Origin: Chrysogorgia sp. JL179-B06
Taxonomy: Eukaryota; Cnidaria; Anthozoa; Scleralcyonacea; Chrysogorgiidae
Assembly: GCA_035772405.1 (NCBI GenBank)
Contig: JAYKKM010000049.1
Coordinates: 1,122,001 to 1,186,000, forward strand
Length of the DNA stretch: 64,000 nucleotides
Direction: 5' to 3'
Shown: positions 21,919 to 33,578 of the stretch, piece by piece
How the letters are laid out: each line of letters opens with the position of its first letter
Position numbering within the stretch: the stretch's first letter is position 1
The notes under the pieces: generated by a model
Databases searched by the model: none
What the model saw: only the letters and a program-made list of their open reading frames with translations
Told to the model about the DNA's origin: nothing
Made by a program: the position numbers and the translations under genes

Positions 21919-22093
21919 TGTTTATATATATATATATAATATATATATAATATATATATACTTAAAAATTCAAAGACTCAACAGTTGTGACTAGACATTT
22001 TATTACTAGTTAGTTTCGTGCCACACGCAAATGGTGCAGTACTCTTCAGATAAAATAGTCAAAGTATATAGTATATATAAAATATATATATAT
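21919..22093. repeat. AT microsatellites bordering a hairpin
   Basis: TA/ATA runs at about 21923-21960 and 22064-22094, the latter abutting the hairpin, as at 1.9-2.2 kb. Confidence 0.85.
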
Positions 22094-22218
22094 ATTTTCG
22101 CTTACCTCAAAACTGGTCTGCTACAACTTGTTTCATCTGTAAAAAGAATCTTCTGCCTGAAGATTCTTTTTACAGATGAAACAAGTTGTAGCAGACCAGT
22201 TTTGAGGTAAGCGAAAAT
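22094..22218. repeat. Perfect 60-bp-arm hairpin
   Basis: 22094-22153 and 22159-22218 are exact reverse complements around a 5-nt loop (TGCCT). The basal CTTACCTCAAAA / TTTTGAGGTAAG and the following TTGCTCTA...TTGAGCACTC match the element at about 1.9-2.06 kb. The arm interior differs but keeps CAACT..GTTTCATC-like phrases. Confidence 0.92.
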
Positions 22219-22439
22219 CTATTATTTGCTCTAACTATATGTTGTTGAGCACTCTTTGCATTTCGTAGACCAAAACCTACAAAATTTATATACAATTTTT
22301 AAAAGTTTGAATATTTATTTTTCAAATTTTAAAAACATGTTTAAAATGTTTTAAAAACTAATTGATTCATCAAGAAATTAGTTTAGAATTTTTGTGTACG
22401 TCACTTGACGTGTTTGACGTACCAGCATGCATTCATAAC

Positions 22440-23012
22440 ATCAAAACTTGACAGCTGTATAGCATCCTATATGGCTTACCAGAAGCTGAATTGAGCAAGT
22501 TACAGCGAATTCAAAATACAGCTGCTAATCTTCCCGGTGCTTCGTAATCTTCACTGGTTGCCGGTGAGATCAAGGATTGTATTTAAGATACTAATAATTA
22601 CTTTCAAGGCTTTGCATGGCCAGGCGCCTGTTTATATTACTGATTTGCTAAATAAATATAAACCTACTCGTGCTTTGAGATCATCAGACCGTAATCTGCT
22701 GCTTGAGCCAAAAACCAAAACGGTGACTCATGGAGACAGAGCGTTCTCGGTTTCGGCACCAAAACTGTGGAATTCATTACCACAGGAAATTAGAAGCTTT
22801 GATATGTTGGGTAATTTTAAGTCAGCAGTTAAGACTTTTCTTTTTTAAAATTAATAGATTTTTGTTCATAGTGGTAATATATGTAGTAGGCTTTATCTTA
22901 TAATGAAATTATTATAAGTTTTATAAGTAAATTTAAGAATATATTGTTGTAAGAGCATTGAGACTATTGTATAATGCTCCTAATACGTCTATTATTATTA
23001 TTATTATTATTA
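22440..23012 (+). pseudogene. 5'-truncated LINE, family A copy 3 with RT C-terminus
   Basis: Encodes the C-terminal end of a jockey/CR1-like ORF2: LYGLPEAELSKLQRIQNTAA (about 22466-22525), then after a frame break LHWLPVRSRIVFKILIITFK, HGQAPVYI and [15 protein letters not shown], ending at 22848. The 3' UTR has GTAAGAGCATTGAGACTATT, a stem-loop (GAGCATT/AATGCTC) and a TTA-repeat tail. The 5' truncation and frame break mark it as non-functional. Confidence 0.85.
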
Positions 23013-23020
23013 TTCCAAGT

Positions 23021-23360
23021 TAATTACTGCACGCACGCGCACAGATCAAATTGAAGCACGCGCATGTGTCGTCAGCATACATGTAGCGTGCTTCGTTTGC
23101 TTGCGTGTGAAGACCAACCGTTTTTGCGCGAGCTTGAAAAACAAACGTTAAAAATCTCGGTATAGACAATCCGGTATTTCACTGAACATTATTTAGATGG
23201 CGAAAAGGATACTTGGAGATTCTCAGATTCCAATAGAAGAATACTTTACCGACCACTATGAGAAGTATCCCGTTCGAAATCGTACAAGAAAAAATGAAAT
23301 ACGAAATAATTCGCGGAGCACTTCAGTACACGTCCAAACAGTTTCACGTCACGTCACGTC
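23021..23360 (+). repeat. Repeat X, copy 2
   Basis: Inverted relative to 17341-17650, starting directly after the LINE tail. The ORF start MAKRILGDSQIPIEEYFTDH lies at 23197. It probably derives from a mobile element or a captured exon; I do not recognise the encoded peptide. Confidence 0.8.
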
Positions 23361-23654
23361 TTTATGGCATACAGCCCTATATGAATACTAATTACTTGGG
23401 CTACCTCCTGTGGGGGGTAGCACCAAGTCTTAAAACGGGCTGCACTTCTGTATTTTTATTTTATTTTTTTTTCTGGTCAACAAAATGCAACTAATTCCCA
23501 TCTATCAAACTGACGTGATCTTTATTCTCATGACGTCACAGTGAACTCTATATATGGAACGCTAACTCCCAGTCATAAGTCGGGTAAAATTGAGGCAAGG
23601 TTTCAGGCCCCCCATTGCAGGTACATATTTTTTATTTTTGGATGTTAGAACAGT

Positions 23655-24040
23655 TAGATTATCCGCTCTTTTTAAGAAAACTACGTTCGCTAGCCGGATA
23701 CGCTGTATGCATATTGCAAACACATAATTTATCTTTGTTTTAATATATATTGTAGCTTTGGGAGTTGATTATTTCTCAAGAAAACGTTCGTCGAAGACAG
23801 CCGAAAGTTCGTGTTTTTGTTTACAAGATGGTATCCGTGACGAAAATTATATTTTTGGGCATGTTCGATTATCCGCTTTTAAAGAGAACTAAGTTAGCTA
23901 CCGGGATAAAGCTGTACGTATGTTGTTAATAGATCATTTATCTTTCCTTTAATATATTCTATAGCTTTGGGGGTGGTTTATTTCTGAAGAAAACGTTTGC
24001 CAAACATAGGCGAAAGTTTGTGTTTTTGTTTTGAAGATGG
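23655..24040. repeat. Diverged tandem duplication, about 175 bp per unit
   Basis: Unit 1 (about 23655-23832) and unit 2 (about 23868-24040) share GATTATCCGCT, ATTTATCTTT, TAGCTTTGGG, AAGAAAACGTT and GTTTGTGTTTTTGTTT-like phrases in order. Directly afterwards CTACCTGCAAACCGCGTA is repeated (about 24187-24235), as is ACGTCATGACTGTTTCAGTG (24270-24320). Confidence 0.75.
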
Positions 24041-24419
24041 CGCGTATTACGAAGTCAGTTAAGCATGGATAGTGAAATAAATTAATTTTACTAGCTATCC
24101 ATGGTTCAAGTAATTTATTTACCAAAAATATTATAAGGTCTGCAACTACAAAAACGTTTACCTTGAAGCAGAAAATGAGAAAATCTACCTGCAAACCGCG
24201 TACGGGGCCTGAAATCTACCTGCAAACCGCGTAGGGGCCTGGAACTTTTTGCTTTACGATCACTGTGACGTCATGACTGTTTCAGTGTTTATTCCTACGT
24301 CATGACTGTTTCAGTGATGGAAACGAGCGCTGACCTTATATTCATCCACGCTTCTTTGGTCGCCATTGCCATTGATCATCTTCAAGACTCTAGCAAATTT
24401 GTGATAAGATTGATAAGGA

Positions 24420-24959
24420 ATGTGGCTGGCAAGTATATTAATAATAAACATGCTCACACTACTTACAATCGCAGACACCGATAGCGGTAGACCTACACTA
24501 AAAGTAAAAGATGAGCGATTTCGAAACAGGTTGTTCCGCGGTCTCCATTATTATCGTACGCTGATGTGTACTCGATCAAATCTATGTTTACATGTTTTAT
24601 TGAATCGATCAAACTGTTTAAATGTGCTACTGAATTGTACTGAAATATGTTGCTCAATTGCTGTAAATGGAAGAATGAAGAACATTGATGAAGTGATAAA
24701 TGAAGTGACAGGCACTATAAAACATGCTGATGTGATATTACCCGACGCGGCAATGTTATTTTTTCTAATATCTGTTCGATTGAAGGTCTTCGTGTGTCAA
24801 AATTTATATAAAAAACAACGGCAAGGTATACGAAACATATCTGTTACGAAATTACATCGGTTTAATGGACATAAAAGCATTAAATCATCGGGTAAACAAC
24901 GAATAGATCTTGAAGCCATGTCCTTTGATTTTAGAGACGAGTCTCGCTTTAATCGCTAA
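24420..24959 (+). CDS. Hypothetical cysteine-rich ORF, doubtful
   Basis: A 179-residue open frame. It begins with a plausible signal peptide (MWLASILIINMLTLLTIADT), followed by a segment with six cysteines in 29 residues (50, 56, 66, 73, 77, 78), a hydrophobic stretch (AAMLFFLISVRLKVFVC, about 110-126) and a basic C-terminus. No family is recognised and no exon-intron partners are evident. Codon use is unremarkable for this AT-rich DNA and several repeats lie just upstream, so a chance ORF is possible. If real, it would be secreted or membrane-inserted. Confidence 0.3.
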   Translation: MWLASILIINMLTLLTIADTDSGRPTLKVKDERFRNRLFRGLHYYRTLMCTRSNLCLHVLLNRSNCLNVLLNCTEICCSIAVNGRMKNIDEVINEVTGTIKHADVILPDAAMLFFLISVRLKVFVCQNLYKKQRQGIRNISVTKLHRFNGHKSIKSSGKQRIDLEAMSFDFRDESRFNR

Positions 24960-26934
24960 TACGCATTTTCTCATATAACATCTGATCTTCACATTTTAAG
25001 TAGACGAAACCTACAGCGTTCGATTCGCCAGATTCAAGTGATCATTTCGATATAGAATTTATTTAAATCGGACAAAAACACAATATTTCATGATTAATAT
25101 TACAGAATTTCACGGGATAAATGTCAACACAGTATAATATGTTTGTCCTTGGCTGTTCTTTCCGTCTTCATGATTGATCTCTCATCTGTGTTTCTCTCAT
25201 CTTGGAGAGAATCTTTGCAATGGTTTGCAGGTTTACAGGTCTCGGTAAACTTTTCCAACAGCGATTCATTTGCAATAAAACGAAAGTCCGAACTCGCTTC
25301 ATCTTGCCCCCAAATCAGTAGCCCAAGTGAACGCCTGAGCAGGCGTCTTGTTAGATAAAAAATGAAGAAAAAACTAGGAAAATCTTTGTCCAAGTTGAAA
25401 AAATAGACAAAACTTTGTCGGAAAACCTCATCAATGATGAAATAAGTCAGTTAATTACCTCGAACGTCGAGATGTATGCGATACGCAGCCCTCGGGGCTG
25501 TATACAGCATACATCCCTCGTTCTCGGTAATTAACTCTTTTTGAATGAGCTATCTCGCGATTTGATTGGTCCTCGCCTCATATCCTAGCCGTAGAGAAAA
25601 AAACAAGATGGCGGCATGTTTTTTAGGCCGAAAAAAGCGGAAATAGATGGGGTTTTATAAAGAAACCCCGAACTGACTGTTTGGCTATATAGTAAAACAA
25701 TTATACCATTCGCTCTCGTCCGTCGTATATGAACTATAATAGCCAACTCGGCGCCTCGTTGGCTGAGCTCATATACGACAAGAGCTCATGGGATAATTGT
25801 TAAATTGATATCGAGTATAAGGAGTTTTTCGCCAAAAAACAATGCTTGTCTCGTTTTTCGAATTGCTATAAATTTCTATGAGGCGATGGTTAACTCGGAG
25901 CAGAGATTTTCACTCCAACAACAGCAAGAGAATATCCAAAAATCTTGCATATGCACACGCATTTTACTGACCTCTTTCAAAATTTCAATCAAACGAAATT
26001 ACAAATGGAAAAAACACTTCGGAATATAATGCAAGAATGTATAAAAGACAAGTTGTACAAATATAACAGAGAATTGTAGTTTGACTATCATTTTTAGCTG
26101 TATTATTGCTAAACGGTAGGGTCATCACCTACCTATACTATCAAGTTTTGTGATTGGTTGATTCAAACAATAAAACAATAGAATCAACCACAAAGAAACC
26201 AATGTCCTAACCCTATCACTTTTGTTCCATATAGCCAATCACAAAACCTATTCATTTTAGGTACGTATTTACCCAAACGTTATGATTTATAGATATTTTG
26301 TGACGTCACGATTTTCAACTACGCTGGAAACGTCACACGTGATCTTAGTTTCCTATCCAGTCTTTCTACCCTTTTCACGGTTCCCTACCATTACTCATTT
26401 TAGGCGAAAGGTTCCAACTTTAGAATGAAAAACGCGTCGCAAATTTCAACTAAAACAACGGTAGTTTTTGCGACGCTAGTTTCTTCACAACAAAACGAAA
26501 CAAAGAAAGACGAACAACATTTACCTCGAACACTTAGTCGTGGCTTAGGCAATATAGTTACCTGAATACGAAAATATGGTGAAGTCGAAGAGAAACTCAG
26601 CAAAATCTATATAAAGTAAATGGTTTGAACCTAGGAGTATCATTAAATGTGTGAAGTTGATCGTCCAGGTTGTTGTATACAATTGGTATACAACCACTTA
26701 ACATATCACAACAATTACCAACACCATACAAAATACTTCTTCGCACACACCAACGAACAATAGACCTACCGACAAACAATACACCCACTCACACTGATTA
26801 TGACAAACAAATTATGACCTAGTGCCTGTAAAGTTTCTGAATCCTGTGATAACAACCTTATCCTTTGTCTCAGGAGTGATCAGCACGCAACTTTTCGTAA
26901 TAATTAAATATTATAAAATAACAAATTAAAAACG
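24960..26934. other. Intergenic with short MITEs
   Basis: Two palindromic elements are clear: 25457-25540 (TTAATTACCTCGAACGTCGA mirrored by GTTCTCGGTAATTAA) and 25691-25803 (AACAATTATACCATTCGCTC mirrored by GAGCTCATGGGATAATTGTT). No convincing gene elsewhere. Confidence 0.6.
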
Positions 26935-27352
26935 CACGCGCTGATTGGCTGAAAGTCGTGTTTCTATAACTAGATGGAAAACATGGATTTTTCCCGCCAT
27001 TTTTATAAAATAGACAGTAAGACGAACCTTTGCTCACAAACAGCTAAAATGTCGATAAATATGTTCTGTGACAGCCAACAAGAAAAACAAAAGAGAAGAT
27101 TAGATGCTTTTCTTCACAGTTAAGAGCGTTTATGTTCATTTGAGCAGCCGACGACGCGGTCTTGAGTAAGGAGAATATATATTTTCATCATTTTAATGTG
27201 TTTCATTTTAACGTGTTTCCAAAGAGTTATAGAAACACTCGTGAAAATTTGGGAGAACTCGAAATAGCGTGGAAACGCGGGCTCGTGTTCCCACTGCCAT
27301 TTCTCGTTCTCCCAAACTTCCACTCGTGTTTCTATAACTCTATGGAAACACG
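26935..27352. repeat. Inverted repeats around GTTTCTATAACT
   Basis: GTTTCCAAAGAGTTATAGAA at about 27216 mirrors TTTCTATAACTCTATGGAAA near 27350, with GGGAGAAC/GTTCTCCC inside. A further related phrase lies at about 26958. Confidence 0.65.
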
Positions 27353-27389
27353 GTTACACGGAAAATGTTTTCTATTTCTTAAATGGTTA

Positions 27390-27480
27390 ACAAGCATAAA
27401 GGTAATGAGAATAAAGTAAATGATCACCAAAGATAAACTGACTGTTTTAAAACAACTTCTCCCAACTAGTACTATAAGAA
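27390..27480. repeat. Dispersed repeat shared with 40.1 kb
   Basis: AATGATCACCAAAGATAAAC, TGACTGTTTTAAAACAACTT and CTCCCAACTAGTACT match 40083-40150 in reverse orientation almost base for base. Confidence 0.8.
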
Positions 27481-27956
27481 ATGTTTGGAGACCACTAAGG
27501 AGAATTTGTATGTTGATACTAGGAATGAAAGGGTTAATGCAATCATGATGTAGTCTGTGTCCATTGTCTCTCCAATAGTCCAATACACAGAAAATAATAC
27601 AAGTTGTTACAGCATGTTGGCTGAATAATACTGTAAGAATGCGGCTACCATGGCTGAACAATATTGTGTTGAACGTATAATGTTGTTCAGTATTATTTCA
27701 ACAATGTTGTTCATTATTGATTAACGGTTGTTCATGGTTGTTGAAAGAAGAAGAAACAATATTGATAGAACAAGCACTTAGGCAGGCATAAGCATTCCTT
27801 TTTGTGAAGACGTTTGGGCAACTGCCTTGCATTGGAAAGCCAACCATGGATTTCTTTGAACTAACAAACTATTCCTGTTAACCTACTATACTTATTTGCA
27901 GTTATTAAACAAAGGCAGATAATTAAAATGCCAGTAACACAAGGGAGAAAACTACA

Positions 27957-30900
27957 CTATATGAACATAAAAAATAAAATAATCACAGATATAAGTATGA
28001 AATTGGCCAAGAACATTGGGGAGGTGTTTGGGAAGGTCAAACACAAGGCATCTACATTGATCTCTCCAGGGACGTAACGTGCGCTGAAAAGAATAAAATA
28101 CATCAGGTGAGATCAAGACGTACAGTACTGTGTATTTCTTTAAGTTCATATTTGTAATTAATATACATTTAAACCAGAGCCAAGGTGTTAAGTGTGTCCA
28201 ACACCATGCAGTCAGAATTATCCATCCACACCTGTCATGCAATGATGGTCTTATCAAACTAAACCCTTTTGGATAAACAACAGTTGCTTTGCAGACCATT
28301 TTACAGAAACAATAATATCAACACTGAAAACAAACTACCTGTAAATTACTTGATGCCCAAACCTGGAAGTTTCCATTATTCAAATGCTGCACAAAACGTT
28401 TAAATTACAATAGTTTTTTACCTTACAGCATGTGCAACTGAGATGTCTTGCCTTAAGTTATAGTCCTGATTCATATATCCATATTTATTCATTTAATTTT
28501 ATTATTTTGTTTTTACAACTGACAAATACAGTATATAGTTTTTACTGATCTTGTAGGATTGAGTTTTCAGTTTATTATAATTATAAAATTACTAACCAAG
28601 AATTTTTTTAAATTATTTTTTAAATATCAACTCACCATTCAAGCTCTCTTGAGCATCTTTGTCTTGTATAATTTGTAAGAAGTGCAGTCCCGTCTTTACT
28701 GCATATGGGATGGCGGCAGAGGAAGTTCTCAATTCGAAATCGGCACCAACCAGGCAAGGTGTGGTTGATACGGAATGTTGTTAAGTTCATGAATTGCTGT
28801 ACTTCTTGGTCGTGCTGGTCACGCATCCAAGCTGGTAACTGCAATGGCATTGAAACACACTTGTTAGCCAACTATCTGAAATAGCACATTATATTTCATT
28901 ACTCAAGCACTTTGCAAATTGCAAAGCAATTTAGAAAAATGCAAAGATTTGCAAAGCTATTTTTCTGAAAATTGTTAAAGTGCCACTGTGATGAAAATTC
29001 GTCATCGAAAAATGCCATTTTTTCTTCATGGATGTATTTATCAATGTGAAAGTAGCCCTTATACAAAATTACAGTCGAAACGGAATAAAAATCGAAGAGT
29101 TACAAACGTTTGAAAAGTCCTAAATCGACGTCCGCCATTAAAATCGGCCATCTTGTTTTTATCCATTCGAGAAGCGCTCGTGACGTCATAGTCTCAAGGA
29201 GCCGCGTCAACACAAATAGAATTACTATAGAATACAAAGCAGCGCATATACAAACCGCGTTTAAAATGTCAAATTCTTCCGAATCTAGTGGAATCTCGTT
29301 GTTTATATGTTGCAACAACACTACACGTGAAGCATGCTTGAGACTCTGACGTAACCGGCGCCCTTTGACCTGAAATTTCCAAGATGGCAGATTTTAATGG
29401 CGGCCGTGAAATTACGAACTTTATCGTCGTATAGCGCAGTCAATATTTGACATTGAGCGCTAAAATTTTGCATGGGGAGTTATTTATATGTACTCTTTGC
29501 AATAATGCTAAAAAACATGGGGTTCAAAATTTCATCACAGTGGCACTTTAAGCTCATTTGGTGATGTTGCTACAAATTTTGAAATTTACATGTCACAAAG
29601 TTCTTTTCCATATGTCAAATGCCCAGGAATGTCTCACCTAAGCATTTACCGAAAATTTCAAGTGAATCTGGTACATAGTTTTGGACCTATAAACTCCTAG
29701 AAAAATCTGAAGGCCTGGTTAGAGGCCCTGACGACATAAACAGATGTACAACAACTCTACATAACATTAGTATCAACTGACTAGTGGACTATTACAAATT
29801 CAGCATTCTGATTGGCAGAGCTACTAGTGGTCTATTGGTGATAGACCACTAGTAGAGTTATCCAATCACAAACCTTCTTATAACTGGAATATTCCTTCCT
29901 GACCAATCAGAAGCCACAACATATTCATGTAGCAAGCAAAACCTGAAATCTAGGCCAAACATGGCATCTGCTAAAATTTATATATAATGAGTAATGAAAT
30001 CATGAAAACATTGGCACGAAAGTAATGGAAATGTTCAGTTTGACATTTTAAAATAATAGAATGAATTTGCTTATGCCTATCAGCCTATGGAGTATATCTA
30101 GACTGAATTTGAAGCAAAGTAATTACAATCTCGTTTTTTGTGACCGATTGTTTATCATGCGTCATCGAGCTACTCTACATTTTGAATGGGGAGACTTGGA
30201 ACAATGTTAGGTAAGACTTTTTTACGTAAAAGAAAGGTTGTTTATGGTTGATACTAAAACAATTAGACAACTTGCCCTTGTCTATGAGCAGATAGTCAAT
30301 GAGGGTGAAGCTCGAGTTGACTATCTGTTCACAGACAACCTGGGCTCGTTGTCTAATTGTTAAATAGATTGTGGAATATTAATCTATTTGATTATGTCAA
30401 CAACTCTGCATAGTCTATCTCCGTATTTCACTAGTTTGTAACAAACTATGCCAAGGGCCATATTTGACAGTTAATATCTCAAAAAGTACAGACCGCATTT
30501 ATTTCATTTTTTTCAATGAAAATTGTTACAAGAACTTCACTTAAAATTTATTACGTCAAGCTTCTATAAAATCGATATGGCAAAGTGTCCCCCGGGCAGG
30601 GTATCTGTGGCCAGCTAGCTATAACTTTTGACAATTAAATACAGTTATTGATTGATTGAAATAAATTAAGTGTTGTGCACTTGTGCTGCGTTAGGGGCTG
30701 CTTAGGCGACACCAATTTAATTTTGTGTTTTACGGGCCCACCGAAAACAAAAATTCAGGAAATAATAATAATAATAATAATAAGCTTTATTTACTCAGGT
30801 TAACTCCATCAGTCAAATGACTGTTCTCCCTGGAGGCCCTGAGAAAATGATATGTATGCCGGCCTGTATGCAACCCGAATTTCCGGTTCGGGAATTTTTG

Positions 30901-33578
30901 GGCTGAAAGCAGGCTGGGTACGAGGTTGGGGTTAAACATCAGTGCACATGTGCAGTGAACCCGGAGCAATGGCTGTGACTTGATAATAAAGAGTTTGTTC
31001 TTCTGGAATTCTCTTCTATTGAAGATGGATTCAGGCGTTAAAGCTTGGTTTTCGGTCAAGTCTTAGACGTCATGGAAAAGAGCAACAGAAATTGATTAGG
31101 GAATGGTCACTGGACAAGACTCTCTCAGACGTATTTATCAGCATCTAATTCTTGGAGGGCGCTGGTGTTGAGTGTTTGACGAAGACATATGTTGGAAAGA
31201 TTGCCAACAAAGTGAATGAAGAAGCCAATTTAGGAATGCCTTTGAGAGTAGCTGTAGCATTTTGATTCAGATTCATACAATTTGATGTTGTGGATAGTAG
31301 AGAATCGAACAGAAAAGTGCGCTGTCGTACTACAAGTATTATTAGTGCCAGACAGCAGTATAATATTGATTTTATAATGCTCTTACAGTTTCTGAAATAG
31401 TTCAAGTGTATCTCATAATAGATTGAACTGCACGTAGTGCTAGTATTACACATTCATATTTTTGTAAAGTTGGTTTAACGTATGAAGTTTCAGTTATTTT
31501 TCAATTTTTTCCTCGCCTCCGAACATTTTTTGTCGTCCAAGAGCCTGTAAAACACAAAATTAAATTGGTGTCGCCTTATATATAAGCCATGGTAGCCGTG
31601 ATAAGAACTTTGTTAAGAAGCAAATCAGTCTAGACATAGATACCCATTAAGCCCAGAGCTGGCTTAGTTTGGCTGTAGGAAGAGCATAAAGTTAATTCAA
31701 ATTAGGGATGAGCCGATAATCGGAAATTAATTGGTAGAAGCTGATAATCGGCAACTTTCAGGCTTATCTGTTATCGGCCAATATTAAAGACATGTACATC
31801 GGTACTTGTGACCTTTTCTTTTGTTTGTCAAGAAAAATGCAAACGTGTTTATAACATAGATTCTGTTCCACAATAAACTGTCAAATTTTATTGATTTCAT
31901 ATGGTGCATCTGGTTTAACATGTCATATTAGGTGAAACATTAGCTATTTATTGATACTTTTCAAAATAAATGTATTGCTATACTAAATCCAATCTATCAT
32001 AAAGACGTTTCTATTAGACTGTTACTGGTCTACTAGTAACACTTACATTTTGCCCCAAATTCAAGTGTTAAGAATTCCTGCTGACCAATATCGGCCACCG
32101 ATATATCGGCCGATAAGCATGTATATCGTATCAGAATTTATCGTATCGGTAAATTGGATTTTTCTCTATCGGCTCATCCCTAATGCACTAGTTAATTGAA
32201 ACCATTTCTCCGGGGGAATTAACGAATAATAAAATTCATTATAAAAAGGCATTGTAGCCGGGACTTTAACACTCAGCCAGAGAGTACTGGGAACAAGGGT
32301 CACTTGCTCCGTTCTCGATGGTAAGTTTCATAATTTGTGTCTCGTAACCTTCACAATTTGTGTATTAAGTCACAGCACATTTCAAGTCTATTGAGAACAA
32401 GGTGGTGACAGAAAAGTCATGAAAAATACTGCACTAGCTACCGAACAAAATATTGGAGTTTACACCTGGCCATTTTCGAATTACGCTCTATATAATTGTT
32501 AAATTTTCCGACCTGGTTCACGACCTGAAACTCTTGTTTGCAGAAAGTGAACTATATAAATTTGGAAATGACCTATTCAATTCAAATCAAAATGGAGATT
32601 TTAATAAGTACCGCTGCCATAGAGGCCGGGACTTTAACAGGCAATTTCCCCCGATGACTGGTGAAAATGTCGAACTTTAACAATCACCAAGGTTAATTTC
32701 CCCACCCTGTCCCGGGGGGCAGGGGTTTCAATTGACTAGTGCATAATTCAAATATCTTTTTGGGTCCGGCTAAGATTATATTGTTGGTGGGTGCCGAAAT
32801 AAACATTAAGATATATCATTACGATTTTCCTACGGTTCTATAGTACTGTTAAGTCTATTAAATCAACGGGAAATTGACTCGAGCGAGATAATTTGAACTC
32901 ACTTTACGTATTTTTATTTTTGCGTAGTTCAAGTATTAAATATTAATGCAAATATAAAGTACGTTACGATAAAATGTCCTAAATAAAATATACCTTAAGT
33001 TCTTAACCTACCATGTGTTGTTGAGGTTGGCATCGATTTTCTTCATTATACTTCACACAACGGTTAATTTCCCAGCCATCAGGCGGATAGTTGAGAAAAT
33101 CGCAAAGGTAGTAGCGATCTGCGATGAATCTCGATCCAACGGCATCGTTACAAGTGCCGATAACCAAGTCACATTTCGACTGGATATCACTAGCATGTAC
33201 AATTCTGCGGTTGATATCCAGGTTAGGATACCGAGGATCTTGTCCTTTCCTACACGTAGGAAAGAATTGATCGCATAAAAACGCCTCGTAAGCACTGGTA
33301 CACTGTCGACGGCTGTCCAGGCGGGCAACATCACGAACCATTCGGTAGATCTTCTCCATCAGTTTGTAGTATTGTCGTGAAGCGTAGTCGGTAACGAAAT
33401 GATTTCTTGAAATGTTACACGGTGGTTCGTTCGGCACACGGGCACACTTTGTAAGGTTTCCTAACACATACCATGGACCACCTTCTATATCTTGGGCTCT
33501 TCCCACCTGCAGTAGAACAACCACGATTACACCACAAAGAATCGAACCTCGAAAATATGCGAGGGACGCCATTCCCAA
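27957..33578 (-). CDS. Secreted/anchored protein with two Frizzled-type cysteine-rich modules
   Basis: Three coding exons with GT/AG junctions and consistent phase: 33578-33012, 28838-28636, 28083-27957; 298 residues. Residues 1-28 are a signal peptide. Exon 1 carries a Frizzled-like module with exactly ten cysteines (45, 54, 93, 102, 109, 136, 143, 159, 174, 183), including AFLCDQFFPTC and KCDLVIGTC, close to the FLC..xxPxC core of Fz domains. Exons 2-3 carry a shorter second module (Cys 221, 230, 235, 251, 257, 271; ENFLCRHPIC ... RCSRELEC ... LCLTFPN). The last 18 residues (FLANFILISVIILFFMFI) are hydrophobic and reach the stop with no basic tail, suggesting a GPI-attachment signal or a tail-less membrane anchor. 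Fz modules bind Wnts or sterol/lipid ligands; a Wnt-modulating role is inference. The 4.2-kb first intron holds several MITEs. Confidence 0.8.
28979..29547. mobile_element. TTAA MITE inside the Frizzled-module gene
   Basis: TTAA (28975-28978), then AGTGCCACTGTGATGAAA; right end TTTCATCACAGTGGCACT, then TTAA (29548-29551). 569 bp, no coding. TTAA duplications are typical of piggyBac-type transposition. Confidence 0.85.
29548..30367. mobile_element. Two short MITEs with a common end motif class
   Basis: CTACTAGTGGTCTATTGGTG folds on itself at 29820-29857 within a TCTGATTGGCAGAG context. At 30254-30367, ACTAAAACAATTAGACAACT is mirrored by TCGTTGTCTAATTGTTAAAT; a sister copy lies at 52294-52411. 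Confidence 0.75.
30705..31575. mobile_element. 871-bp DNA element with TTA target duplication
   Basis: Left end GGCGACACCAATTTAATTTT, continuing GTGTTTTAC; the right end is the exact mirror over 29 bp. TTA flanks both ends (30702-30704 and 31576-31578). It contains an ATA microsatellite (about 30762-30782) followed by AGCTTTATTTACTCAGG, which looks like an older LINE tail carried inside. No transposase. Confidence 0.8.
31703..32182. mobile_element. hAT-like MITE with GGGATGAGCCGATA ends
   Basis: TAGGGATGAGCCGATAATCG at the left and CTATCGGCTCATCCCTA at the right. The interior has further ATATCGGCCGATA palindromes. The expected 8-bp duplication is not visible. The right end directly abuts the next element. 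Confidence 0.7.
32183..32744. mobile_element. 562-bp inverted-repeat element
   Basis: ATGCACTAGTTAATTGAAAC and its mirror GTTTCAATTGACTAGTGCAT (one mismatch). GCCGGGACTTTAACA occurs twice inside (about 32257 and 32623). Confidence 0.7.

Noticed and set aside
25124..25393. 89-residue minus-strand frame
   Set aside because: No family feature, low complexity near one end, no exon support.
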